Positions 8,685-17,304 of a stretch of DNA of 36,851 bases are shown here, in pieces. The stretch is from a virus. The notes beneath the pieces were generated by a model that saw only the letters and a list, made by a program, of their open reading frames with translations, searched no databases and was not told the origin of the DNA. How positions within the stretch are numbered: the first letter of the stretch is position 1; each line of letters starts with the position of its first letter. The translations under genes and the position numbers were made by a program. Location: the IMG/VR virus record IMGVR_UViG_3300021962_000286, positions 1-36,851 of that record. The stretch is one strand, 5' to 3'.

Positions 8685-11566
8685 TAGTCTACATAATCTT
8701 CATACATTTTTTTGTATTCAACTTCTATGTACTTGTTTAATTCATCTTGAATACTTTTGTAATCATAAGTTCCACCACTAAATATTTCTACTAAAGGCTC
8801 TAATATTACTTCAGTGCCTGGTCTACCTATAGTAAATGACTTAACTATAAGTTCTTTCATCTTATCAGGTAATTGTTGAAATGAATCAAACTTGTTAAAC
8901 AAAGAATTAGGATCATTAATTATATTTTGAACTATAGTATTATTTATTTGAGATTTAGTAATTGGTGTTGCATAGGGCTGTGTACCTTCTGATAAAGGCT
9001 CTATAATAATCTTTTCATTACCTGTTACACCTAAAGGCATTCCTTGTAAGGTAGTATTAGGATGATTAATAAATATTTCATAAATAGGTTGGTTAGCACC
9101 TTTTATAGTTTTAATGCTAAAATCTCCATTTTTGATAGATTTTTTAATGTCTTGTATTCCTGGTTCTTTAAATTGACCATTTTCAGAATATAAAAAACCA
9201 AAATTTTCTAACATATAATTTTCACCATATCTTTCAGAGTAATCTTTCATCACTGCTCCAATATCAAAAGCAGTTCTGGTCATCATTTCATCTTCACTAT
9301 AACCAGCTTTAGCCATTTCAGTTTCATATCCAAATTTAACTAATTCAGCTTGTCCTAAATCTCCACCTAATAAACTAATTGAATAGTTATTTTCTGCCAT
9401 ATTCTCAATTACACTTTTCATAATCTGAGGAGCTTTTTGTACAAAAATTGCTTTTGCTTCTTCTGGATTTTCTGCAAACAAACTAACATCCATATAGTTT
9501 GGTAATTGATTTAAAATAGCATTATTTAATTCTTCTCTAACAGCAGGTTTAATTCTATAAAAACCAGTAGAAAAATTTTTAGTATAAAAATCATTACTTA
9601 ATGGATTTAAAAAATCAAATGTTCTCCATACACTTTCACTTCCTTTTATAAAAAACATTTGTAAAAAATTCATATCTGACATCTTCCCACCTTTTCCAGT
9701 TACTAATCCAGGAGCTAATTCAATATAAGAACTTAATGGATTATCTGTTGAAAATTCATATTCAGGATTTTTCATAATACTATTCCATAAAGGCATAAAA
9801 ATTGTATTTAATGCTTCATTTTTAAAAACTGCATCAGTTAATTCTGCTGTAAATTGACCATCAATACCTTGTTGAATTAATGGATCATTTAATATTTCAT
9901 TTTGCACTAATACTATTTTATCTTTGTTGGATTTAGTAAAATCTACTTTCTTTAAATAAGATTGATATAAAGCTGCTGGACCTTGTAATTCTAGAGCTTT
10001 TAAACCACCTTGATCTTGTACAAATAGAAAAAAACTATTATCTACATCATCCATATTTGCAATAGCAATAGGATTTTCATTAGTTATAAATTCCCAACCT
10101 TGATATAAATTTGTAATTTTATTAACATCATTAATGTCATATTCTCCTTTACCTAAAACATTATAGATACTGTTTAGCTCACTTTGTAATTCATCAAATA
10201 CAACACCATCTTTTCTAATCATGTTGTTCATTAAAATTGTACCTTGTTTTTGATTTCCAGGTGATTTTCCTAAATCATTAAACCAATCTGCTTGTGTATA
10301 TGATTCTCCTGTTTTAAATATAGAATTAAGATTAATCTTATTTAACTGATAGCTTTTAACAAACTCTTTTAAATCTTCTTCGTTTTCAAATGCTTCAACC
10401 CCCATGTTATATTTAACATGAGAAAAATACTTATGAGCATTATTAACATTGATATTTTCTTTCTTAGATAAATTTTCTAAATAGTTATAAACTTCTTTCT
10501 TGTCTAAGAATGTTTTAATTAAATCAGAATTATTTGTTTCTCCTACAATATCTAATTGAGAATATAAAGTTGCTTCATCATTATTTAAAATAAACATCAT
10601 AGACTCTGCATTGTTTTGATTAATACCATCTATTATTTTTTCTTTTAATATAATGTTTGCATATTCAGCTTGTTGATTACCTGCATCTATAGATGCTTGA
10701 TTTAATGATTTGATAGTATTAACATTACTATCTAAAGCCTTAACCATTTTTTGAATAGTATCTTGGTCAAAGTTATTACTTAGTCTATTTTCATTACCAG
10801 ATAAGTAATCTTTCTTATATTGATTAAATTTTGCATCTGCATTTGCAACAGCTTCAGTATCTGTAAAATCAATATTATGATAAAATGATTTAGCTATTCC
10901 AAACATTCTGTTTGTTTCTAATTCTAATAATTTACCATCAACAGAACCTTTAATCATAGCATCTGTATATTTAAGAGGATTTAAATTTTTAACACTTTCA
11001 AAATCAATATCATTTAAAGAGTATTTAGCTTTATAAAATATATCTTCTACTTTTAATCTATATTCATCACTATTTGTAATATCAATATTTTCATCAATTT
11101 TGTTAATGTCATTAAATGTTGTATTAACTAAATTTTCTAATTGTACATCTATTCCATTCTTAGCATTATTAAACATAATAGAATTAGATCTAATTCTTAA
11201 CTGATCTAGTTTTTCTAAAGAGTTTAAATCTAAATAGTTCTTAATATAGTTCCCATATCTTTTAGATGATTTGTTTATTAATTCATCTCTATAAGCAATA
11301 ATTTCTGCTTGTGCTTTAGATAAATCTGGTAAAGGTAATGATTCTTGTTTAATCATTAAATCATTTAAAAACTGAGTGCTTTTTACTTTAAAATCACCTT
11401 TCCAAATTTCATCCATAATTGCAGCTTGTTGTTCTGCTATCTTTAAAGATGTTTCTCCAAAGGCTTCAATAGATTCTCCTAAACCTAATGATTTACTTTT
11501 AATAACACCTAAATTAGCGTTATTAACAAATGTTGTTCTTTTTCCTCTATCTAAAACACTAACCAT
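8684..11566 (-). CDS. Large internal virion protein (T7 gp15 position)
   Basis: A 960-residue, Asn/Glu/Lys-rich, mostly helical-looking protein starting MVSVLDRGKRTTFVNNAN. It lies between the gp14-position and gp16-position proteins and is tightly coupled to both (TAATG-type overlaps). T7 gp15 is 747 residues; the larger size here is common in marine podoviruses. No enzymatic motif is recognised. Probable role: part of the ejected core that helps translocate DNA through the periplasm. Function is inferred from synteny and size. Confidence 0.78.
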   Translation of the reverse strand: MVSVLDRGKRTTFVNNANLGVIKSKSLGLGESIEAFGETSLKIAEQQAAIMDEIWKGDFKVKSTQFLNDLMIKQESLPLPDLSKAQAEIIAYRDELINKSSKRYGNYIKNYLDLNSLEKLDQLRIRSNSIMFNNAKNGIDVQLENLVNTTFNDINKIDENIDITNSDEYRLKVEDIFYKAKYSLNDIDFESVKNLNPLKYTDAMIKGSVDGKLLELETNRMFGIAKSFYHNIDFTDTEAVANADAKFNQYKKDYLSGNENRLSNNFDQDTIQKMVKALDSNVNTIKSLNQASIDAGNQQAEYANIILKEKIIDGINQNNAESMMFILNNDEATLYSQLDIVGETNNSDLIKTFLDKKEVYNYLENLSKKENINVNNAHKYFSHVKYNMGVEAFENEEDLKEFVKSYQLNKINLNSIFKTGESYTQADWFNDLGKSPGNQKQGTILMNNMIRKDGVVFDELQSELNSIYNVLGKGEYDINDVNKITNLYQGWEFITNENPIAIANMDDVDNSFFLFVQDQGGLKALELQGPAALYQSYLKKVDFTKSNKDKIVLVQNEILNDPLIQQGIDGQFTAELTDAVFKNEALNTIFMPLWNSIMKNPEYEFSTDNPLSSYIELAPGLVTGKGGKMSDMNFLQMFFIKGSESVWRTFDFLNPLSNDFYTKNFSTGFYRIKPAVREELNNAILNQLPNYMDVSLFAENPEEAKAIFVQKAPQIMKSVIENMAENNYSISLLGGDLGQAELVKFGYETEMAKAGYSEDEMMTRTAFDIGAVMKDYSERYGENYMLENFGFLYSENGQFKEPGIQDIKKSIKNGDFSIKTIKGANQPIYEIFINHPNTTLQGMPLGVTGNEKIIIEPLSEGTQPYATPITKSQINNTIVQNIINDPNSLFNKFDSFQQLPDKMKELIVKSFTIGRPGTEVILEPLVEIFSGGTYDYKSIQDELNKYIEVEYKKMYEDYVD

Positions 11567-12015
11567 TAATCTTTTTCTCCTGATGTTGTTGGAGGATTGT
11601 TATACGAATAAGCTGTATAAGCATAGCTACCTAATTTACTAACAGTGCCAAATGTTAATGACATCCTATCAATTTTATTATTTAAAACTGCCATATCTAA
11701 ATCTGATTGTGCCATTAAAGCATTTAATCTAATATTTCCTAAATCTTTAGCTGCATCATCTTCTACTTTTTGTTGAATAGCCATAAAAGATCTACTATCA
11801 TCTAAAATTCCAGCAGCACCAGCTACAGTTCTATTATTTCCTAATGTTATTATTTCTTGTTCTGTTCTAGCATTTGCTTCTTGTAATGCTCTTAAAGCTG
11901 CTATTTTTCTTTGTTCTTCTAATTTTTTAGCATCATTTATTAACGCTTGTGTTTGACTTCCATAGCTTAATACTGTTCCTGCTGCTGATATTAATAATGC
12001 TGTTTCTACGCCCAT
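11566..12015 (-). CDS. Small internal virion protein (T7 gp14 position)
   Basis: 149 residues. A hydrophobic Ala/Gly-rich N-terminus (ALLISAAGTVLSYGSQ) is followed by a helical Gln/Ala/Arg-rich segment and a GAAGILDDSRSF stretch seen in phage core proteins. It lies directly downstream of the tail nozzle gene and upstream of the two large core proteins, the T7 gp14 position. In T7 this protein forms the outer-membrane pore during DNA ejection. Assignment is by position and composition. Confidence 0.78.
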   Translation of the reverse strand: MGVETALLISAAGTVLSYGSQTQALINDAKKLEEQRKIAALRALQEANARTEQEIITLGNNRTVAGAAGILDDSRSFMAIQQKVEDDAAKDLGNIRLNALMAQSDLDMAVLNNKIDRMSLTFGTVSKLGSYAYTAYSYNNPPTTSGEKD

Positions 12016-12016
12016 T

Positions 12017-14215
12017 TTAGTATACTACCTCTAATGCTACACCCAAAACTTTTAAAGGCAAGGGTGCTGTTTGTGTAATCTTTAATGTAGGTGATCTATC
12101 ATAACCTAAAAAGAAAAACTCTTTTTTACCAGTTACTTTAGCGACTGGATTAGCTACATTAAAATCTACCTGTCTAATAACTAAACTTTTAGCAGTATTA
12201 TCAGCTGCTTGTAAAGCTACATTTAATGTATCTGATAAATCAATTACTGCTCTAGATAATCTTTTAATTTGCCCAGTCAATGGCCCATCTGTTACTTCTC
12301 TATCAACTGGCATAGTTTCTAAAGTAGGATTATAATTAAATCCAACTATTACACCAGCACTATGAGCTTCATTAAATGTAATAGTGTCACTAGCAGATAT
12401 AGTAAATGTTCCTAATGAAAATGTACCATCAACAGCATTAACTTCTTCTTCAGTTAAGTGAGCTGGACTGTTATGGACACGACCTGATGTTATAGTAATA
12501 ACGGCATTATCAGCAGGTGAAGAAGCTAAAGAGCTATCTAATACTATAGTATAACCACTAGCTGTGGCTGTTACAGTTAATATCTCATAACTACCAGTCA
12601 CACCAGCAATAGTAATAATATCTCCAATATTAGGGGAAGATGTATATCCATCTACATTCAAACTTGTTCCTGTTTGGCTACCACCATTGACTAATGGAGT
12701 ACCTTGTTGATTAACAGTTGTTGTTCCAGAACAATCTAATGTTAAATCATCTTGCTCTGCAAATTTTTCTAATGTGTATACAGTAGATCCTTCTAATTCT
12801 CTTTTACATACACAAAATAAATTTTCATTTAATGCTGTAATAGATATGAACTCATCATCTGTTCTTGTAGTCCATAAAGTCCAACCTGCAATTTTTTCTG
12901 CTCTCACACTATGAAACAATCCTAAAGTTCCATCATTATTTGTAAAGAATGCAAACTGTTCAGGTCTTGTAGTAGTACCTGTTAGCATTGTCATATCTAC
13001 TGGAGAATTAACTAGATGAGATGCTAATATAGATATAGATGTAGAAGCATAAGCATTTTCTACATCACTAAATAAATACTCTCTAATTGCTTTACCATTT
13101 TTCTGTGCATACAATGTCGCACCATCAAAGATAATAGGTCTAGCTCTACTACATCCATAAGGAGTTTGTCTTAAAAAAGATATATTACCAGGTGTTACAG
13201 CGGAAGTATCTGTCGATGTAGGAACAAAATATTCTCCACCATCTGTTAATACCTGTAAGTTTCTAGAAGATACTAAATGTCTAATCTCGTTTACTCTATC
13301 ACCAGACACAAATACATTTATAGCTTCATCAGCAAGTCCAGTACCTACATCAAAGTTTGTATACCCACCTACTTGAGAACCTATAACAGCAGCAGGAGCA
13401 TCTCTTACTCCAGCAAAATATAATCTATTATCATGGAATGTAACTGCTTGAGGATATCCTCTCACTGTAGATAGTAGTTCTTCTTCCCAGTTAGCGTGTG
13501 GTCCAACACCACCAGATATTGTTTCAATTATTGTTCCTACAACCTCAGTAGGAGAATTATATGAAGTAATTTTAACCTGTGATCCATCTATTTTAATATA
13601 ATGCCCTACATAAGCTGCAGTCCATATCGCTGAAGAAGCTGTAATTGTTCTTCCTGTACCTGTTGCAGAAGTTGATACAGTTAGTGTTACTCCTGAATCA
13701 GCATACTTGTAAAATGGAGCACTAGTTTTATATGCACCAGACACAACAACATCTTCATCTATTTCAAATTCAAATGTAGATACTACAAATGTAGTAGCAC
13801 TTGTTCTTTTAATCTCTAGTGTACGATTATCTCTGTGTGTCATAAACACTGTATCTCCAAACTGAGCAAAGTTTAATTGAAATAACTGAGCTTCAGTCCA
13901 GTTTACATTCGTTGTAATATTAGTTTGAATAGCAACACCATTAGAATCATAAACATCTAATCTTCCATTAGATAAAACAAATACTGCTAGTTCATCATTA
14001 GAAAAGATAAAAGGGATAACTCTTGATTTGCCTGGCAAAGTAGCTTTGTATGTTGTACCAGGTCTACGCATAATACCCCCTTCATCTAATAAATACCAAT
14101 TACGCAAAGTCTTAGCTCCACTAAAGTAAGCATTAGCATCTGTTCTTGTAATCAGTAAAGGATTAAGTTCACCACTTGCAAAGTTAGTGTAAACTGTTCT
14201 TAGGGTGTTAGCCAT
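12017..14215 (-). CDS. Tail tubular protein B / nozzle (T7 gp12-like)
   Basis: 732 residues. The N-terminus (VYTNFASGELNPLL...LRNWYLLDEGGIMRRPGT) and the central region (AVTFHDNRLYFAG, LQVLTDGGEYFV) are characteristic of the podovirus tail nozzle family. These proteins cap the tail tube and carry the fibres. The gene overlaps the gp11-like gene by one base and is followed by the core proteins, as in T7. It is rich in beta structure, as expected for the propeller-like nozzle. Confidence 0.92.
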   Translation of the reverse strand: MANTLRTVYTNFASGELNPLLITRTDANAYFSGAKTLRNWYLLDEGGIMRRPGTTYKATLPGKSRVIPFIFSNDELAVFVLSNGRLDVYDSNGVAIQTNITTNVNWTEAQLFQLNFAQFGDTVFMTHRDNRTLEIKRTSATTFVVSTFEFEIDEDVVVSGAYKTSAPFYKYADSGVTLTVSTSATGTGRTITASSAIWTAAYVGHYIKIDGSQVKITSYNSPTEVVGTIIETISGGVGPHANWEEELLSTVRGYPQAVTFHDNRLYFAGVRDAPAAVIGSQVGGYTNFDVGTGLADEAINVFVSGDRVNEIRHLVSSRNLQVLTDGGEYFVPTSTDTSAVTPGNISFLRQTPYGCSRARPIIFDGATLYAQKNGKAIREYLFSDVENAYASTSISILASHLVNSPVDMTMLTGTTTRPEQFAFFTNNDGTLGLFHSVRAEKIAGWTLWTTRTDDEFISITALNENLFCVCKRELEGSTVYTLEKFAEQDDLTLDCSGTTTVNQQGTPLVNGGSQTGTSLNVDGYTSSPNIGDIITIAGVTGSYEILTVTATASGYTIVLDSSLASSPADNAVITITSGRVHNSPAHLTEEEVNAVDGTFSLGTFTISASDTITFNEAHSAGVIVGFNYNPTLETMPVDREVTDGPLTGQIKRLSRAVIDLSDTLNVALQAADNTAKSLVIRQVDFNVANPVAKVTGKKEFFFLGYDRSPTLKITQTAPLPLKVLGVALEVVY

Positions 14216-14811
14216 TAGTACCCCCTAGTAGTTAATCTGTTTGTTATAAATCTCTTTGTACTTAATTTTTTATTGGTGACTTCTTGGCTATCTGTATTCT
14301 TAGCAATAAGAATTTGTCTTTCAGCTAGTGTAGAAAATTGTTGAATCATAGCTGCATCTCTAGCTACAGATCCAGCAAATATAGAAGCTAGTGTATACTC
14401 TAAACCTAATTTAAAATAGGCAGGGAATTCCGATTCATCTTGTCTAAATATGTAATCAGCAATCAAAGCTGACTGTGAATCATAACCATTTACAAATATC
14501 TTGTCACCATAACGAGAATACTCAATAGGTATATCTGCTACTGTAATAGTATTTAATTGTAATAAATCAGGGGATGTAGGTAATTGATAAGCATACTCCC
14601 ATCTACCTGTAGGAGCTGTTGCTAATAAAGAAAGTTGTTGTTGCTCTGTTGCAAATCTCCATCTATGTCTACATAGAATGGACTGAGTAATATTTTCATA
14701 AATGTTTGAAGCAACTAATGCTTCTGTAGATCCATCATCAAATGATGAAATTGGCTGAGCTCCTATCATAATTAAAGCTCTTGCACATATATCTACTTTT
14801 GTATCTGCCAT
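14215..14811 (-). CDS. Tail tubular protein A / adaptor (T7 gp11-like)
   Basis: 198 residues, close to T7 gp11 (196). Characteristic features are DICARALIMIGAQPISSFDD near the N-terminus, CRHRWRFAT around residue 50, and the EFPAYFKLGLEYTLAS helix. It forms the ring between portal and nozzle. No clear Shine-Dalgarno precedes the ATG; a C-rich hairpin arm lies nine bases upstream, so expression may depend on the hairpin or on coupling. The next gene (gp12-like) overlaps by one base. Confidence 0.92.
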   Translation of the reverse strand: MADTKVDICARALIMIGAQPISSFDDGSTEALVASNIYENITQSILCRHRWRFATEQQQLSLLATAPTGRWEYAYQLPTSPDLLQLNTITVADIPIEYSRYGDKIFVNGYDSQSALIADYIFRQDESEFPAYFKLGLEYTLASIFAGSVARDAAMIQQFSTLAERQILIAKNTDSQEVTNKKLSTKRFITNRLTTRGY

Positions 14812-14819
14812 GATTTAAA

Positions 14820-14838
14820 GGGGGGAATTTATCCCCCC
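14820..14838 (-). terminator. G6/C6 hairpin between capsid and tail genes
   Basis: A perfect 7-bp stem (GGGGGGA with TCCCCCC) with a 5-base loop. On the minus strand it is followed by TTTAAAT, a weak U-tract. It lies after the capsid and 84-aa genes and nine bases before the gp11-like start. T7 has its main late terminator at this same place, after the capsid gene. It probably attenuates transcription so that capsid mRNA exceeds tail mRNA. Activity is inferred. Confidence 0.6.
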
Positions 14839-14844
14839 AATATA

Positions 14845-15099
14845 TTATGTACCGTTTGTAGTTGTTACTGTAGCTGCACCAGTAGCAGAAGTTACTACTA
14901 ATACATCAACAGTTACTGTACCACCTACTGCACCAACAGTCAGAATAACATCATGTTGTTTAAGGTCAGCAGTTGCACTGTTAAAATAACCAGAACCAGC
15001 GATTGTTGTCGCTGCATCTCCATCAGAATAAAACCAGATAGAGTTGCTGTCACCAGCTTGGCTAATCTTCTTAATTGGATTTGAAGTTTCGTATGCCAT
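14845..15099 (-). CDS. Small capsid-adjacent protein, possible decoration protein, 84 aa
   Basis: MAYETSNPIKKISQAGDSNS... is a short beta-rich protein (AVGGTVTVDVLVVTSATGAATVTT) immediately downstream of the major capsid gene, separated by 11 bases, and before the hairpin. Position and composition suggest a head decoration or other virion protein made in capsid-like amounts. I do not recognise a named family with certainty. Confidence 0.7.
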   Translation of the reverse strand: MAYETSNPIKKISQAGDSNSIWFYSDGDAATTIAGSGYFNSATADLKQHDVILTVGAVGGTVTVDVLVVTSATGAATVTTTNGT

Positions 15100-15110
15100 T
15101 ATCTATCTCC

Positions 15111-15941
15111 TTATTCTGCACATTTCTGGATTCTTACACCGTCACCATCAATTAGGACTGCTCCCATTGACATATATGAAGTTGTAAGGTGTGCTACTTT
15201 CTCAGGGATGTAGTTTACTTCAGTTCTTACATCTGAACCTACACCTAAACCTAAAGAAGATTTATGGAAAGCAAGTGTGTATCTATCTCCACCAGAAACA
15301 GATAATCCACTGAAGCCCATCCACATGAAAGACAACCATCTTTTAGCTGTCATACCACCTTTGTAAGGTAGATCTGCTTCTCCAACATATTCCATTCTTG
15401 AGAATTGATCTATGTCTAAAAGATCAGACCACTGCTTTGGTCCTACAACCCAGTATCTTTGACCATCATCTGGCACATCATTGTTACCAAAAATTTCAAA
15501 AACATTCTGAGCTTTATCTAGGTTCATACCTGTAGTAGATCCAGCAGAGTTGTTAGCTAATGCAGTTGCACCTGCGTCAAAAGTGTCAGTGATGATAGAG
15601 TCAGTCTTACGACCTAAAGCATAAGCAGCATTTTGTGCTACAATGTTTCTCTCATCAATGTTTACTTTTAGCTCATCTAATTTGTCTACATAATCAGCAG
15701 CATAAAAGTCTGATAATGTTGCAGTCACATTTGAGTGAACAGAGTTCATAGCGACAACCTCAGCGTGTCTTGCTTTAGTTGAAGCAGAACCCTTCGCTAC
15801 TTTTTGGAACTGAACAGTATTTCCTTTTACACCATTGACATTACGGACTAGGTTCTTGAGCTTTGAACCCATTCTTTGATAAGCCATGTGAACTTCAGCT
15901 TCAAACTGTTTCACAAAGGCTTGATCTATCGTTGCTGTCAT
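15111..15941 (-). CDS. Major capsid protein
   Basis: 276 residues, starting MTATIDQAFVKQFEAEVH. It has the pattern of podovirus HK97-fold capsid proteins: an N-terminal helix, TVQFQKVAKG, a P-domain-like helix region (DYVDKLDELKVNIDERNIVAQ, AYALGRKTDSIIT), a W-V-V-G-P-KQW segment, and a C-terminal TTSYMSMGAVLIDGDGV strand. It lies directly downstream of the scaffold region, as in T7. A 100-base leader at 15942-16047 containing a 5-bp hairpin (ACTGG/CCAGT) precedes it. The ribosome binding site is AAAGG. Confidence 0.9.
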   Translation of the reverse strand: MTATIDQAFVKQFEAEVHMAYQRMGSKLKNLVRNVNGVKGNTVQFQKVAKGSASTKARHAEVVAMNSVHSNVTATLSDFYAADYVDKLDELKVNIDERNIVAQNAAYALGRKTDSIITDTFDAGATALANNSAGSTTGMNLDKAQNVFEIFGNNDVPDDGQRYWVVGPKQWSDLLDIDQFSRMEYVGEADLPYKGGMTAKRWLSFMWMGFSGLSVSGGDRYTLAFHKSSLGLGVGSDVRTEVNYIPEKVAHLTTSYMSMGAVLIDGDGVRIQKCAE

Positions 15942-16047
15942 TGTGTTTTACCTTTCATTGTTAAATCCAAGTTGTCGTTATAAACATTTCTAAGTTATCC
16001 ATTACTGGGCAAAGTCCAGTTTAAATCGGCTTGTTAGTTGAGATATA

Positions 16048-16311
16048 TTATATTTTTATCAGCTTTACAAGACAAGATGCAGGAAAAACATTGACATCAG
16101 CATATGTATATGATCCATCATCTTCTCTAATATAACTAGCAAATGTCTTGATATATTTCTTATTCTTGCTGTAAATGTATGCTTCTGTGGTAATTAAAGC
16201 AGGGGATAGCTTTTCCATGTCTTTATCAGAACACCAAGCACTATCCCCTGTGGGATCTTCCCAAATAATTCTATATTTTTTATACGGAAACTTGCCCATA
16301 CTTCTTTGCAT
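16048..16311 (-). CDS. Small hypothetical protein between scaffold and capsid genes
   Basis: 87 residues, MQRSMGKFPYKKYRIIWEDP..., mixed charge and aromatic-rich, with no recognised domain. The phrase YRIIWEDPTGDSAW suggests a small beta fold. It overlaps the 3' end of the scaffold gene by 32 bases. An alternative ATG at 16299 (MGKFPYKK) is equally plausible, and neither start has a strong ribosome binding site. Similar small proteins sit here in related phages, so it is probably real. Function unknown. Confidence 0.7.
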   Translation of the reverse strand: MQRSMGKFPYKKYRIIWEDPTGDSAWCSDKDMEKLSPALITTEAYIYSKNKKYIKTFASYIREDDGSYTYADVNVFPASCLVKLIKI

Positions 16312-17029
16312 ATAGGTCTTGAACTTTCCTTACATAGTTAGGATCTCGTCTTGCTTGATCCCAATAACGAGGATCTTGCATCATAGCACGAAGATCATTC
16401 TCTTGTAGTTCAACATCTATAACAGTATTAGTATTAGGTAATGGCTTATTTCTAGATAAGCTCATAATTTCCTCTATAGCTTTTACCCCTTCAGCAGTAG
16501 AAGCCAAATTAGCAATAACATCATAGGACTCAGTAGATAAATATTTTTTACTCCAGAGATCAGCAGCTTCAATCCTTTCTCTAGCATTATCTCCCAACTT
16601 GCCCATTTCTTCTTGAAGGTTCGGCAAAGCAGCAACTTCATTATTAACAAAAGCCGCCACTCCCTGATCGAATACTTCCTGTGATAATCCATTATCTTTA
16701 CAAATTTGTTGCCAAGTTTTAACAAGTTCTTGTTCTGGATCAACATTAACTTCAACTGTATCAGGTAGTTCAGGAAGCCTTATCTCATAAGATTCAGGAA
16801 CGCTAGACTTTCTTTCTGCTTCCAAATCTTCTCGTATTTGTTTCGACAATTCATCAGTTCGCATACCAAGTCTTTTTTCCAAAGCCTTATATGATGCACC
16901 CAGTTCTTCAACTTTAATTTCATTTCTATCTACATCCCAAAATTTAGTGGGAATATACTCAGGGATTTCTACTTGAGTAGTGCTATCTTGCGATAGCTCT
17001 TGTGTTTCTTGTACTTGTTCTTCTGACAT
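16280..17029 (-). CDS. Capsid scaffolding / assembly protein
   Basis: 249 residues, acidic and helical. The N-terminal Gln/Glu-rich tail leads into PEYIPTKFWDVDRNEIKVEE and a coiled region, and the end is basic (DPRYWDQARRDPNYVRKVQ). This is the layout of T7-like capsid assembly (scaffold) proteins. Together with its position between portal and major capsid, this supports a role in guiding procapsid formation before being lost. The basic C-terminal helix is probably the coat-binding end. Confidence 0.88.
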   Translation of the reverse strand: MSEEQVQETQELSQDSTTQVEIPEYIPTKFWDVDRNEIKVEELGASYKALEKRLGMRTDELSKQIREDLEAERKSSVPESYEIRLPELPDTVEVNVDPEQELVKTWQQICKDNGLSQEVFDQGVAAFVNNEVAALPNLQEEMGKLGDNARERIEAADLWSKKYLSTESYDVIANLASTAEGVKAIEEIMSLSRNKPLPNTNTVIDVELQENDLRAMMQDPRYWDQARRDPNYVRKVQDLYAKKYGQVSV

Positions 17030-17304
17030 TAAACCTCCTTATCAGATTCTATTCTTTTCTTGATGATGAAATATAAATATCTCATTCCTTCAAGATGTCT
17101 GAGATGATCGTTGCTAACATCTTTACCTGCAACGGCATCTACAGTAATGGATCTTAAATAATCCAAAACCTTTTCTCCTATAATCGTACTAAACAGAGTA
17201 GCCATATCAGAATTTAATTCTCTTTCTCTTGCTTCTGTACGATAAAATCCATCAATAGATAGATGTGATCCTTTAGGTTTGTTGTGGAGCTGCTCCCAAC
17301 TCAT
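17029..17304 (-). CDS. Bbp19-like small phage protein
   Basis: 91 residues. The core DMATLFSTIIGEKVLDYLRS and HLRHLEGMRYLYFII match the pattern of small proteins found between portal and scaffold in many podoviruses (Bbp19-like family). Its start lies inside the 3' end of the portal gene. A strong AAGGAGG is placed five bases upstream of the ATG. Probably involved in head assembly; the molecular role is not established. Confidence 0.8.
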   Translation of the reverse strand: MSWEQLHNKPKGSHLSIDGFYRTEARERELNSDMATLFSTIIGEKVLDYLRSITVDAVAGKDVSNDHLRHLEGMRYLYFIIKKRIESDKEV

